In this document: piece by piece, positions 1 to 8,087 of the stretch | How the letters are laid out: every line of letters begins with the position of its first letter | Numbering within the stretch: position 1 is the first letter of the stretch | NCBI RefSeq assembly: GCF_015690355.1 | Contig: NZ_JADPRT010000020.1 | Span: 62,001-126,000 of the forward strand | DNA from: Streptacidiphilus fuscans | GTDB lineage: Bacteria > Actinomycetota > Actinomycetes > Streptomycetales > Streptomycetaceae | Length of the DNA: 64,000 bases | Reading direction: 5' to 3' | Notes under the pieces: generated by a model | The model's database searches: none | What the model saw: only the letters and a program-made list of their open reading frames with translations | Told to the model about the DNA's origin: nothing | Made by a program: the position numbers and the translations under genes

Positions 1-2
1 GC

Positions 3-413
3 ATGCACTCCGCTCTCCGCCCCGTCGTGACGGCGGCATGTGGTGTCGCCCTGTCGGCGTCCGTCGTTCTCGGCATCGCCGGACCGGCGCTGGCCGCGCC
101 GACGAACGGCTCGCCGATCTCCCCGACGACCGCGCCGGCGGTTGCGCCCACCTCCGCTACACCGTCCGCTGCGGCCTCGGCGCCCGCCGCGTCCTCCGCC
201 GCCTCCTCGACTCCCACTGCCACCACCGGCACCCCCACGAGCCACCCCACCGCACCGCAGAGCCCCAGCGCCCCCGCGTCGGCGTCCTCCGCCTCACCCG
301 CCCCGAGCAAGGGCAGCAGTGGCACCTCGCCGTGGCTGTTCTTCGCCGTGGTGCTGGTCGCCAGCGTGGGCGCCGGACTCTTCATCAGCTACACGCGCAG
401 CAAGCGCTCCTGA
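3..413 (+). CDS. Small Ser/Thr/Pro-rich membrane-anchored exported protein
   Basis: 136 aa. Residues 1-31 form a signal peptide ending GPALA. Residues 33-107 are almost entirely Ala, Ser, Thr and Pro, a cell-wall-spanning stalk composition. Residues about 110-130 form a C-terminal membrane segment followed by a basic tail (RSKRS). There is no LPxTG or LAxTG motif, so anchoring would be by the membrane helix rather than a sortase. Only two bases precede the ATG, so neither the ribosome binding site nor a longer N terminus can be judged. I recognise no catalytic domain; function unknown. Confidence 0.6.
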   Translation: MHSALRPVVTAACGVALSASVVLGIAGPALAAPTNGSPISPTTAPAVAPTSATPSAAASAPAASSAASSTPTATTGTPTSHPTAPQSPSAPASASSASPAPSKGSSGTSPWLFFAVVLVASVGAGLFISYTRSKRS

Positions 414-475
414 CCCGTCAGAGCAGCTCCGCCGTCTCCGACGCGAACGGGTCGTGGCGGGGAGTCAGGAAGTCT

Positions 476-1123
476 TCACTCGAACGAGTTCGAGGACAGC
501 TGCGCGTCCAGGATCCGGGCCCACTGGCGGACGATTCGGGCGCGGCGGGCGCCGTCGTCGCTGAGGATGTCGGCGAGGCCGAGGCCGCGGGCCATGTCCA
601 GGGTGGCCTGGACGGTCTCGCGGACGCCCGGGTGGGACTCGTCCGCGCCGAGGAGGGCGACGGCGGTGTGGTGGGTCTCGCGGCCGACGCGGGACTCCAG
701 TTCGAGGACGCGCGGGCGGAGCTGGTCGTCGGTGCTGACCGCGACCCAGAGTTGCAGGGCGGCGCGGAAGAGCGGGCCGGTGTAGAGGTCGACCAGCATC
801 CGCACCACGGCCTCGGTGCGGTTCGGACCCCGGGACGGGAGCGCCGCGGCGGCCGACTGCACAGCGGCGTGGCGCTGGACCGCGACGTGTTCGACGGCCG
901 CCGTGAAGAGGTCCTCGCGGGTCGGGAAGTGGTGCTGGGCCGCGCCGCGGGAGACCCCGGCGCGCTCGGCGACCACGGCGACCGTGCTGCCGGTCCAGCC
1001 GACCTCGGCGAGGCAGTCGACGGCTGCCTCCAGCAGGCGCTGCCGGGTGACCCTGCTCCGGTCCTGCTTGGGGGCGCGGGCAGAGGTTGCGGCAGGGGCG
1101 GGGGCGACTGGTTGTGGCGACAC
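476..1123 (-). CDS. TetR-family transcriptional regulator
   Basis: 215 aa, GTG start preceded by GGAAAGGA. The TetR N-terminal helix-turn-helix lies at about residues 22-70 (RQRLLEAAVDCLAEVGW, then VAERAGVSRGAAQHHF and REDLF). The C-terminal ligand-binding half is helical and not diagnostic. It lies at the 3' end of the carboxylase operon on the same strand, 108 bp after the acyl-CoA dehydrogenase stop. By position it is the probable repressor of that operon, acting at the inverted repeat 8004-8017, with an acyl-CoA as likely inducer. Operator and ligand are inference. It does not resemble KstR closely enough to be assigned to the neighbouring fadA5/cyp125 pair. Confidence 0.85.
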   Translation of the reverse strand: MSPQPVAPAPAATSARAPKQDRSRVTRQRLLEAAVDCLAEVGWTGSTVAVVAERAGVSRGAAQHHFPTREDLFTAAVEHVAVQRHAAVQSAAAALPSRGPNRTEAVVRMLVDLYTGPLFRAALQLWVAVSTDDQLRPRVLELESRVGRETHHTAVALLGADESHPGVRETVQATLDMARGLGLADILSDDGARRARIVRQWARILDAQLSSNSFE

Positions 1124-1184
1124 GGCTGAATTCCTTTCCGTGCAGAACTCTAGACGCCCCCACCCGAGCGGAGCCGACGCGTCC

Positions 1185-1243
1185 GCTCAGTAGGACCGCT
1201 GCTCCGTAGGTCTGCCGAGTAGGACTGCCGCTCAGTACGACTT
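1185..1243. repeat. Degenerate tandem repeat between TetR and acyl-CoA dehydrogenase genes
   Basis: About four imperfect units of 13-19 bp built on GCTCAGTAGGACC / GCTCCGTAGGTCTGCC / GAGTAGGACTGCC / GCTCAGTACGACTT. The last unit includes the stop codon of the acyl-CoA dehydrogenase gene. No function is evident; replication slippage is the simplest explanation. Confidence 0.5.
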
Positions 1244-2416
1244 CGGCAGGCCGAGGGTGTGCTGGGCGACGTAGTTGAGGATCATCTCCCGGCTGACCGG
1301 CGCGATCCGCCCGACCCGGACCCCGGCGACCAGCGTCGCCAGGCCGTACTCGGACGTGAGGCCGTTGCCGCCCAGCGTCTGCACCGCCTGGTCGACGGCG
1401 CGGACCGCCGCCTCCGCCGCCGCGTACTTGGCCATGTTGGCGGCCTCGCCCGCGCCGAGGTCGTCGCCCGCGTCGTAGAGGAAGGCGGCCTTCTGCATCA
1501 TCAGCCGGGCCAGTTCCAGCTCGATGCGGATCTGGGCCAGCGGGTGGGCCAGGCCCTGGTGCGCGCCGATCGGCGTCTTCCAGACGGTCCGCTCCTTGGC
1601 GTAGTCGACCGCGCGGTCCAGCGCGAACCGGGCCATGCCGGTCGAGTACGCGGAGGCCATGATCCGCTCCGGGTTGAGGCCCGCGAAAAGCTGGAGCAGG
1701 CCCGCGTCCTCGTCGCCGATCAACGCGTCGGCCGGGAGCCGGACGTCGTCCAGGAAGAGCTGGAACTGCCGCTCGGGCATGTGCAGTTCCATGTCGATCG
1801 GCCGGTACTCGAAGCCGGGCGCGTCACGCGGGACCACGAAGAGCGCGGGCTTGAGCTTGCCGGTCCGGGCGTCCTCGGTGCGGCCGACGATCAGCGTCGC
1901 GTCGCTCGCGTCCACGCCGGAGATGAAGACCTTCCGGCCGCTGAGCAGCCAGTCCGAGCCGTCGCGGCGCGCCGTGGTGGTGAGCCGGTGCGAGTTGGAG
2001 CCGGCGTCGGGCTCGGTGATGCCGAAGGCCATCCGGACGCTGCCGTCGGCGAAGCCGGGCAGCCAGCGCTGCTTCTGCTCCTCGGTGCCGAAGCGGGCGA
2101 TGATGCTGCCGCAGATCGCGGGCGTGACCACCAGCATCAGCAACGGGCAGCCCGCGGTGCCGAGTTCCTCCAGGACGATGGCGAGTTCCTGCATGCCCGC
2201 GCCGCCACCGCCGTACTCGGTGGGCAGGTTGACGCCGAGGAAGCCCAGCTTGCCCGCCTCGCGCCAGAGTTCCTCCGGGATGCGGTGCTCCTTGCCGCAG
2301 GAGAGCAGGTAGTCGAGGCCGTAGCGGGCGCCGAGCGCGCGCACCGCGGCGCGCAGGTCGCGGCGCTCCTCGGACTCGACGAAGGTGCTTTCGTAGGTGC
2401 TTGCCGACGCGGTCAT
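1232..2416 (-). CDS. Acyl-CoA dehydrogenase (FadE/AtuD-like)
   Basis: 394 aa, normal length for the family. It would introduce the alpha,beta double bond into an acyl-CoA using FAD. The FAD/substrate signature MAFGITEPDAGSN is at about residues 129-141 and the C-terminal four-helix domain is intact. The usual short-chain catalytic Glu near the C terminus (IYEGT) is absent (RIAPVSREM is there instead). The Glu of NPERIMASA (about E250) sits where isovaleryl-CoA and long-chain dehydrogenases carry their base, which suggests a branched or long substrate. The ATG overlaps the stop of the upstream biotin carboxylase gene (ATGA), so the two are translationally coupled. Substrate could be citronellyl-CoA-like or another branched acyl-CoA; not resolvable here. 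Confidence 0.85.
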   Translation of the reverse strand: MTASASTYESTFVESEERRDLRAAVRALGARYGLDYLLSCGKEHRIPEELWREAGKLGFLGVNLPTEYGGGGAGMQELAIVLEELGTAGCPLLMLVVTPAICGSIIARFGTEEQKQRWLPGFADGSVRMAFGITEPDAGSNSHRLTTTARRDGSDWLLSGRKVFISGVDASDATLIVGRTEDARTGKLKPALFVVPRDAPGFEYRPIDMELHMPERQFQLFLDDVRLPADALIGDEDAGLLQLFAGLNPERIMASAYSTGMARFALDRAVDYAKERTVWKTPIGAHQGLAHPLAQIRIELELARLMMQKAAFLYDAGDDLGAGEAANMAKYAAAEAAVRAVDQAVQTLGGNGLTSEYGLATLVAGVRVGRIAPVSREMILNYVAQHTLGLPKSY

Positions 2417-4458
2417 GGCTGCGGGGTCCCCTCCTCCGGGGTGGTGTCCCCCGGGGTCATGTCCGATGTCTTGCTGCCTGCGGGTGCGAGCTCCTCGCCG
2501 ATCACGGCGAGCAGCGCTCCGGTGTCGACCTGCTGGCCGACGGTCGCGCGCAGTTCGGTGACGGTGCCGTCGGCCGGGGCGGTGACCTTGTGCTGCATCT
2601 TCATCGCCTCCAGCCACAGCAGTGGCTGCCCGGCGGTGACGCGGTCCCCGACCGCCGCCTCGACGCGGACGACCGTGCCGGGCATCGGCGCGAGCAGCGA
2701 ACCGGCCGCCGCCTCCAGGCTCGGGTCCGGGAAGCGGGGAAGCTCGTGCAACGCGACCGCCCCGAGCGGCGAGTCGACGTGGATCAGCTCTCTGCCCGAC
2801 GCCGGGCCGTACCGCGCGACGGCGAACGTCCGCCGCACGCCGTCGACTTCGAGCACCACCCGGTCCGCCGCCGAGTCGACGAGCACGACGCCCGGGTGGG
2901 CTTCGGCGCGCAGGCCGTCCCGGGTCAGGCGGTAGCTGACCTCCTGCTCGCCCCCGTCCACCCCGGCCACGGCGTAGCGCTTGACCTGCGGATGCGCGGG
3001 CACGTTGCGCCAGCCCCCGGCGATCGGCGTGCGCCGCGCCGCCGCGTCGGCAAGGGCCGCTGCCAGCGCGGAGACCGCGACGGCGTCCTTGTCCGTGGCG
3101 GCGGGGCCGCCTTCGGGAGGGTTGCGGGTGAGGAACGCGGTGTCGACGTGTCCGGCCAGGAACTCGGGGTGCCGCAGCACCTGGACCAGCAAGTCGCGGT
3201 TGGTGGTGAGCCCGTGGACGCGGGCGCGGCCGAGGGCCCCCGCCAGGCGCCGCGCGGCCTCGACCCGGGTCGGGGCCCAGGCGATGACCTTGGCGAGCAT
3301 CGCGTCGTAATGGACGCCGACGGCGCTGCCCGACTCGATGCCCGCGTCCAGCCGCAGCCCGGCGGTCTCCCCGGCGCGCGGCGGCGCGAACTCGACGCCC
3401 ACGCCCGGCAGGTCGAGCAGCTCGACGGTCCCGGTCTGCGGCTGCCAGTCGCGCGCCGGGTCCTCGGCGTAGAGGCGGACCTCGATGGCGTGACCCTGCG
3501 GCGCGGGCGGCGCAGCCGACGGCAGCGGCGAGCCCTCGGCGACCTGCAGTTGCAGCGCGACCAGGTCCAGCCCGGTGACGCACTCGGTGACCGGATGCTC
3601 CACCTGCAGGCGGGTGTTCATCTCCAGGAAGAAGAACCGCCCGTCCGGCGCGAGCAGGAACTCGGCCGTGCCCGCGCCGACGTAGCCGATGGCGCGCGCC
3701 GCGGCGCGGGCGGCCTCGTGCAGCCGCTCGCGGGTGTCCTCGGCGAGCAGCGGCGCGGGGGCCTCCTCGACGACCTTCTGGTGGCGGCGCTGGATCGAGC
3801 AGTCGCGCTCGCCCACCGCCCACACGGTGCCGTGGGCGTCGGCCAGCAGCTGCACCTCGACATGGCGGCCGGTCTCGACATACGGCTCGCAGAACACCTC
3901 GTCGCTGCCGAACGCGGCTGCCGCCTCGGCCCGCGCCGCGGCCAACTCCGACTCCAGCAGCGCCAGTTCCCTGACCACGCGCATGCCGCGTCCGCCGCCG
4001 CCCGCCGCCGCCTTGACCAGCAGCGGCAGGTCCGCGTCCGTCAGCTCGCCGGGCGCGGCGGCCGTCAGCACCGGGACGCCGGCCGCCGCCATCAGCTCCT
4101 TGGCACGGGTCTTGACGCCCATCGCCGCGATCGCGGACGGCGGCGGACCGATCCAGACCAGCCCGGCGTCGAGCACGGCCTGCGCGAACTCGGCGTTCTC
4201 GGACAGGAATCCGTAGCCCGGGTGGATCGCGTCCGCACCGGCCGCCCGGGCGGCGGCGATGACCAGGTCGCCGCGCAGGTAGGTGTCGGCGGGCGCGGCG
4301 CCCGGCAGGCGGACGGCGGCGTCGGCCTCGCGGACGTGCGGCGCGTCGGCGTCGGGGTCGGAGAAGACCGCGACGGTGGCGATGCCCAGGTCGCGGCAGG
4401 TGCGGAAGATCCGCCGGGCGATCTCGCCCCGGTTGGCCACCAGTACGGAGCCGATCAC
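2413..4458 (-). CDS. Acyl-CoA carboxylase alpha chain (biotin carboxylase + BCCP)
   Basis: 681 aa. The biotin carboxylase part occupies about residues 1-450: N-terminal VLVANRGEIARRIFRTC, ATP-grasp glycine loop GGGGRGMRVV, EMNTRLQVEHPVTE. The C-terminal biotinyl domain carries EAMKMQHKV, whose lysine is the biotin site. It carboxylates its own biotin for the carboxyltransferase encoded just upstream. I chose the GTG at 4458 because GAAGGGA lies at the right distance; an in-frame GTG at 4491 has no such signal. Size and order of domains fit methylcrotonyl- or geranyl-CoA carboxylase alpha chains (LiuD/AtuF type). The stop overlaps the next start by four bases. Confidence 0.9.
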   Translation of the reverse strand: MIGSVLVANRGEIARRIFRTCRDLGIATVAVFSDPDADAPHVREADAAVRLPGAAPADTYLRGDLVIAAARAAGADAIHPGYGFLSENAEFAQAVLDAGLVWIGPPPSAIAAMGVKTRAKELMAAAGVPVLTAAAPGELTDADLPLLVKAAAGGGGRGMRVVRELALLESELAAARAEAAAAFGSDEVFCEPYVETGRHVEVQLLADAHGTVWAVGERDCSIQRRHQKVVEEAPAPLLAEDTRERLHEAARAAARAIGYVGAGTAEFLLAPDGRFFFLEMNTRLQVEHPVTECVTGLDLVALQLQVAEGSPLPSAAPPAPQGHAIEVRLYAEDPARDWQPQTGTVELLDLPGVGVEFAPPRAGETAGLRLDAGIESGSAVGVHYDAMLAKVIAWAPTRVEAARRLAGALGRARVHGLTTNRDLLVQVLRHPEFLAGHVDTAFLTRNPPEGGPAATDKDAVAVSALAAALADAAARRTPIAGGWRNVPAHPQVKRYAVAGVDGGEQEVSYRLTRDGLRAEAHPGVVLVDSAADRVVLEVDGVRRTFAVARYGPASGRELIHVDSPLGAVALHELPRFPDPSLEAAAGSLLAPMPGTVVRVEAAVGDRVTAGQPLLWLEAMKMQHKVTAPADGTVTELRATVGQQVDTGALLAVIGEELAPAGSKTSDMTPGDTTPEEGTPQP

Positions 4459-4505
4459 GGCTGTCCCTTCTGCAACAGGGTGGTTGGTCACGTCGGACAC
4501 CGACC

Positions 4506-6110
4506 TCACATCCGGAAGACGCCGTAGCCGCCGCGCGCGCCCTGGATCGGCGCGCTGTGCACGGCGGAGAGGCAGAGGCCGAGGACGGTCCGGGTGTCGC
4601 GCGGGTCGATCACACCGTCGTCGTAGAGGCGGCCGGAGAGGAACATCGGCAGCGACTCGGACTCGATCTGCTGCTCCACCATGGCGCGCAGACCGGCGTC
4701 GGCCTCCTCGTCGTAGGCCTGACCGCGCGACACCGCCGCCGCGCGGGCCACCAGGGAGAGCACACCGGCCAGCTGCTGCGGCCCCATCACGGCCGACTTG
4801 GCGCTGGGCCAGGCGAAGAGGAAGCGCGGGTCGTAGGCGCGGCCGCACATACCGTAGTGGCCCGCCCCGTAGGACGCGCCGACCAGCACGGACAGGTGCG
4901 GGACACGCGAGTTGGAGACCGCGTTGATCATCATCGCGCCGTGCTTGATGATGCCGCCCTGCTCGTACTCCTTGCCGACCATGTAGCCGGTGGTGTTGTG
5001 CAGGAAGAGCAGCGGGATGTCGCGCTGGTTGGCCCACTGGATGAACTGGGTCGCCTTCTGGGCCTCCTGACTGAACAACACCCCCTGCGCGTTGGCCAGG
5101 ATCCCGACCGGGTAGCCGTGGATCCGCGCCCAACCGGTCACCAGGCTCGGCCCGTAGAGCGGCTTGACCTCGTCGAAGTCCGAGCCGTCCACGACGCGCG
5201 CGATCACCTCGCGCGGGTCGAACGGCTGCCGCAGGTCGGCGGGGACGATACCGAGCAGCTCCTCCTCGTCGTACTTCGGCGGTTCGACGACGTCGGCGGA
5301 CGTCCCCGGGCCCTGCTTGCGCCACTCCAGCCGGGCGACGATCTGCCGGGCGCGGTGCAGCGCGTCGGCCTCGTCGACGGCGAAGTGGTCGGCCAGTCCG
5401 GAGACGCGGGCGTGCATCCGCGCGCCGCCGAGCGACTCGTCGTCGCTCTCCTCGCCCGTCGCCATCTTGACCAGCGGCGGGCCGCCGAGGAAGACCTTGG
5501 ACCGCTCGTCGATCATCACCACGTGGTCCGACATCCCTGGCACGTACGCGCCGCCGGCCGTCGAGTTGCCGAAGACGACGGAGAGGGTGGGGATCCCGGC
5601 GGCGGAGAGCCGGGTGAGGTCGCGGAAGAGCGCGCCGCCCGGGATGAAGATCTCCTTCTGGCTGGGCAGGTCCGCGCCGCCCGACTCGACCAGGTTGACC
5701 AGCGGCAGTCGGTTCTCCAGCGCGATCTGGTGGCAGCGCAGCGCCTTCTTCAGCGTCCATGGGTTGCTCGCGCCGCCGCGCACGGTCGGGTCGTTGGCGG
5801 TGATCAGGCACTCGGTGCCGGAGATCCGCCCGATGCCGGTGACCATGCCCGCGCCGACCGGGTAGTCGGTGCCCCACGCGGCCAGCGTGGAGAGTTCGAG
5901 GAAGGGTGTGTCCGGGTCCAGCAGCAGCTCGATCCGTTCACGCGGCAGCATCTTGCCGCGCTTGCGGTGCCGCTCCACGTACTTGGGCCCGCCACCGGCC
6001 ACGGCCTTGGCCTGCTCGGTGTCGAGCTCGGTCAGCTTCTCCAGCATGGCCGCACGGTGCGCGGCGAAGTCGGCGCTGTTCGGGTCGACGCCGGTCTGGA
6101 GCACACTCAC
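4506..6110 (-). CDS. Acyl-CoA carboxylase beta chain (methylcrotonyl/geranyl-CoA type)
   Basis: 534 aa, the size of MccB/AtuC/LiuB rather than the more distant AccD group. It transfers carboxyl from biotin to an enoyl-CoA. Family landmarks: VESGGADLPSQKEIFIPGG, FGNSTAGGAYVPGMSD, NTTGYMVGKEYEQGGIIKHG, SYGAGHYGMCGRAYDPRFLF and WPSAKSAVMGPQQLAGVL, the last two typical of enzymes that carboxylate 3-methylcrotonyl- or geranyl-CoA. The GTG start follows GGAGGGGG. It is placed between the AtuA-like gene (85 bp upstream) and the alpha chain (47 bp downstream). Choice between leucine-type and terpenoid-type substrate cannot be made from motifs alone. Confidence 0.88.
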   Translation of the reverse strand: MSVLQTGVDPNSADFAAHRAAMLEKLTELDTEQAKAVAGGGPKYVERHRKRGKMLPRERIELLLDPDTPFLELSTLAAWGTDYPVGAGMVTGIGRISGTECLITANDPTVRGGASNPWTLKKALRCHQIALENRLPLVNLVESGGADLPSQKEIFIPGGALFRDLTRLSAAGIPTLSVVFGNSTAGGAYVPGMSDHVVMIDERSKVFLGGPPLVKMATGEESDDESLGGARMHARVSGLADHFAVDEADALHRARQIVARLEWRKQGPGTSADVVEPPKYDEEELLGIVPADLRQPFDPREVIARVVDGSDFDEVKPLYGPSLVTGWARIHGYPVGILANAQGVLFSQEAQKATQFIQWANQRDIPLLFLHNTTGYMVGKEYEQGGIIKHGAMMINAVSNSRVPHLSVLVGASYGAGHYGMCGRAYDPRFLFAWPSAKSAVMGPQQLAGVLSLVARAAAVSRGQAYDEEADAGLRAMVEQQIESESLPMFLSGRLYDDGVIDPRDTRTVLGLCLSAVHSAPIQGARGGYGVFRM

Positions 6111-6195
6111 AGCACCCCCTCCTTCGCTTCTCCGCCCGCGAGGCAAAGCCGCGCAGAACTGCAATAGGTGCGGGCCGTAGCCTCGCGTGCGTCGC

Positions 6196-7923
6196 TCACA
6201 GAAGGACCTCCGGGATGTCCAGGTGCCGGGAGCGGAGCCACTCGCCGAGCGCCTTGGCCTGCGGGTCGAATCGGGCACGGGAGGCGACGCCGTCGCCGAG
6301 GATGCCCGCGACGGTGAAGTTGAGCGCGCGCAGGTTCGGCAGCACGGTCCGGGTGACGGCCAACCCGGCTGTCTCCGGCAGCAGTTCACGCAGCTTCTCG
6401 ACGGTGAGGGCGTGCGCGAGCCAGCGCCACGTGTCGTCGGTCCGGGCCCAGACGCCGATGTTGGCGCTGCCGCCCTTGTCGCCGCTGCGCGCCCCGACGA
6501 CGCGGCCGAGCGGCTCGCGCCGGGTCGCCGCGCGGACGGCGGGGTCCAGCGGCGTCGGCAGCACCGTCTCGGGCAGCGGCTCCAACTCGCGTGCTGCGGG
6601 CGCGGGTTCGACGGGGACACGGCTGCCGTCCGGCAGCACGGCCGTGTGCGAGACGTCGGCGGGGTCGGCGGTCAGCGCCTCGAAGATGCCGTAGGGCGTG
6701 CCCTTGTCCGGCGGCGCGGTGAGGTGGAAGCCGGGGTATCCGGCGAGCGCCAGCTCGACGGGCGCGGCGGCGACGGCGCGGGAGACGAGCTTGGCGTCCG
6801 GGTCGCGCACGGTCAGCCGCAGCAGCGCGCTTGCCTCCTCCTCGGTGGCGGCGTCGGCGTGGTCGGTGCGGGCGAGGGTCCAGCGCAGTTGCTCGGGCTG
6901 CTGCTTGCCGAGCGCGTCCAGCGTTTCCGCGAGTTGACTCTTCATCAACTCCGCCTTGGCGTCGATGTCCAGGCCGGTCAGCACGAAGACCGCCTCGCCG
7001 ATCCAACCGCCGAGCCGGTTGACGCCGACCTTGAGCGTGGGCGGCGGGGCCTCCCCGCGCACGCCGGAGATCCGGACGCGGTCGGGGCCGTCGGCCGTCA
7101 GCGCCACGGTGTCCAGGCGCGCGGTGACATCGGGTCCCGCATAGCGAGCGGGGCCGGTCTCGTAGAGGAGTTGAGCGGTGACCGTCTCGGCCGTGACCGC
7201 ACCACCAGTACCGACGTGCTTGGTGACGACCGCCGATCCGTCGGCGTGGATCTCCGCCAGCGGAAAGCCGGGGCGTTCGCCGCCGCGCAGCACCTCCTGG
7301 AAGAAGGAGAAGTTGCCGCCGGTCGCCTGCGTCCCGCACTCCAGCACGTGCCCGGCCACCACCGCACCGGCGAGCCGGTCCCAGTCGTCGCGCGCCCACC
7401 CGAAGTGCGCCGCGGCCGATCCGCTGACCAGCGCGGCGTCGGTGACCCGTCCGGTGACCACGACGTCCGCGCCCGCGTTCAGGCAGGCGGTGATCCCCCA
7501 GCCGCCGAGATAGGCGTTGGCCGCCAGCGCATCCGGCCGTTCGGCGCGGACGGCGTCGAGGACGTCGTCGCCCTCGACGTGCGCGATCCGCGCCTGCGAG
7601 AGCCCGAGCCGGTCGGCGAGTTCGCGCATCCGGTCGGCCAGCCCGGCGGGATGGAGACCGCCGGCGTTGACGACGACGCGGACGCCGCGATCGAGGGCGA
7701 GGCCGAGGCACTCCTCCATCTGCCGCAGAAACGTCCGGGCGTAACCGAGCGAGGGGTCCTTCAGCCGGTCCCGGCCGAGGATCAGCATGGTCAACTCGGC
7801 GAGATAGTCCCCGGTCAGCACGTCCAGCGGGCCGCCGGTCAGCATCTCCCGCACGGCGTCGAACCGGTCACCGTAGAACCCGGACGCGTTCCCGACGCGC
7901 AGGACCTTCCCGTCCTCGGACAC
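6196..7923 (-). CDS. AtuA-like acyclic terpene utilisation protein (DUF1446 family)
   Basis: 575 aa. The N terminus (VLRVGNASGFYGDRFDAV) and the C-terminal block GARSGDKGGSANIGVWART are signatures of the AtuA/DUF1446 family, named after a gene needed for citronellol/geraniol degradation in Pseudomonas; its exact reaction is not established to my knowledge. Start GTG 7923 follows AAGGGG; an ATG five bases upstream is out of frame. First gene of the minus-strand carboxylase operon; a TetR-like operator (8004-8017) lies about 80 bp before the start. Gene order AtuA-like / beta / alpha / acyl-CoA dehydrogenase supports a branched acyl-CoA carboxylation pathway. Confidence 0.8.
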   Translation of the reverse strand: MSEDGKVLRVGNASGFYGDRFDAVREMLTGGPLDVLTGDYLAELTMLILGRDRLKDPSLGYARTFLRQMEECLGLALDRGVRVVVNAGGLHPAGLADRMRELADRLGLSQARIAHVEGDDVLDAVRAERPDALAANAYLGGWGITACLNAGADVVVTGRVTDAALVSGSAAAHFGWARDDWDRLAGAVVAGHVLECGTQATGGNFSFFQEVLRGGERPGFPLAEIHADGSAVVTKHVGTGGAVTAETVTAQLLYETGPARYAGPDVTARLDTVALTADGPDRVRISGVRGEAPPPTLKVGVNRLGGWIGEAVFVLTGLDIDAKAELMKSQLAETLDALGKQQPEQLRWTLARTDHADAATEEEASALLRLTVRDPDAKLVSRAVAAAPVELALAGYPGFHLTAPPDKGTPYGIFEALTADPADVSHTAVLPDGSRVPVEPAPAARELEPLPETVLPTPLDPAVRAATRREPLGRVVGARSGDKGGSANIGVWARTDDTWRWLAHALTVEKLRELLPETAGLAVTRTVLPNLRALNFTVAGILGDGVASRARFDPQAKALGEWLRSRHLDIPEVLL

Positions 7924-8003
7924 CCCATGCCCCTTCCGCACTCCGCCTCTGCGGCGGCACCGAACGCGACGGAGCCAGCGTGGCAGGCGGGCCAGAAACA
8001 ATC

Positions 8004-8017
8004 AAGCATGCCTGCTT
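8004..8017. promoter_or_regulatory. Inverted repeat AAGCA-N4-TGCTT, candidate TetR operator
   Basis: Perfect 5-bp arms with a 4-bp spacer; matching bases resume further out (AT...AT). It is AT-richer than its surroundings and lies just after the fadA5 terminator and about 80 bp upstream of the AtuA-like gene, the expected position for the operon's operator. The TetR encoded at the operon end is the obvious candidate binder. Inference only. Confidence 0.55.
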
Positions 8018-8031
8018 TATTTTGTCCCGAG

Positions 8032-8069
8032 AAAAACGGACGGCGTCCCGTAGGAACGGGACGCCGTCC
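8032..8069 (-). terminator. Intrinsic terminator of fadA5
   Basis: A perfect 14-bp stem (GGACGGCGTCCCGT and its complement) with a 4-nt loop, followed on the minus strand by GTTTTT. It begins 18 nt after the fadA5 stop and separates fadA5 from the carboxylase operon. A textbook Rho-independent terminator, unusual for its strength and U-tract in so GC-rich a genome. Confidence 0.85.
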
Positions 8070-8087
8070 ACAGCGGGTCGGCACCGA

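Noticed and set aside
2401..4527. Long plus-strand open frame opposite the carboxylase and acyl-CoA dehydrogenase genes
   Set aside because: Composition is Arg/Gly/Ala/Pro-rich with no domain; it is the usual antisense shadow of a high-GC gene. The minus strand gives clear enzyme motifs, ribosome sites and ATGA overlaps.
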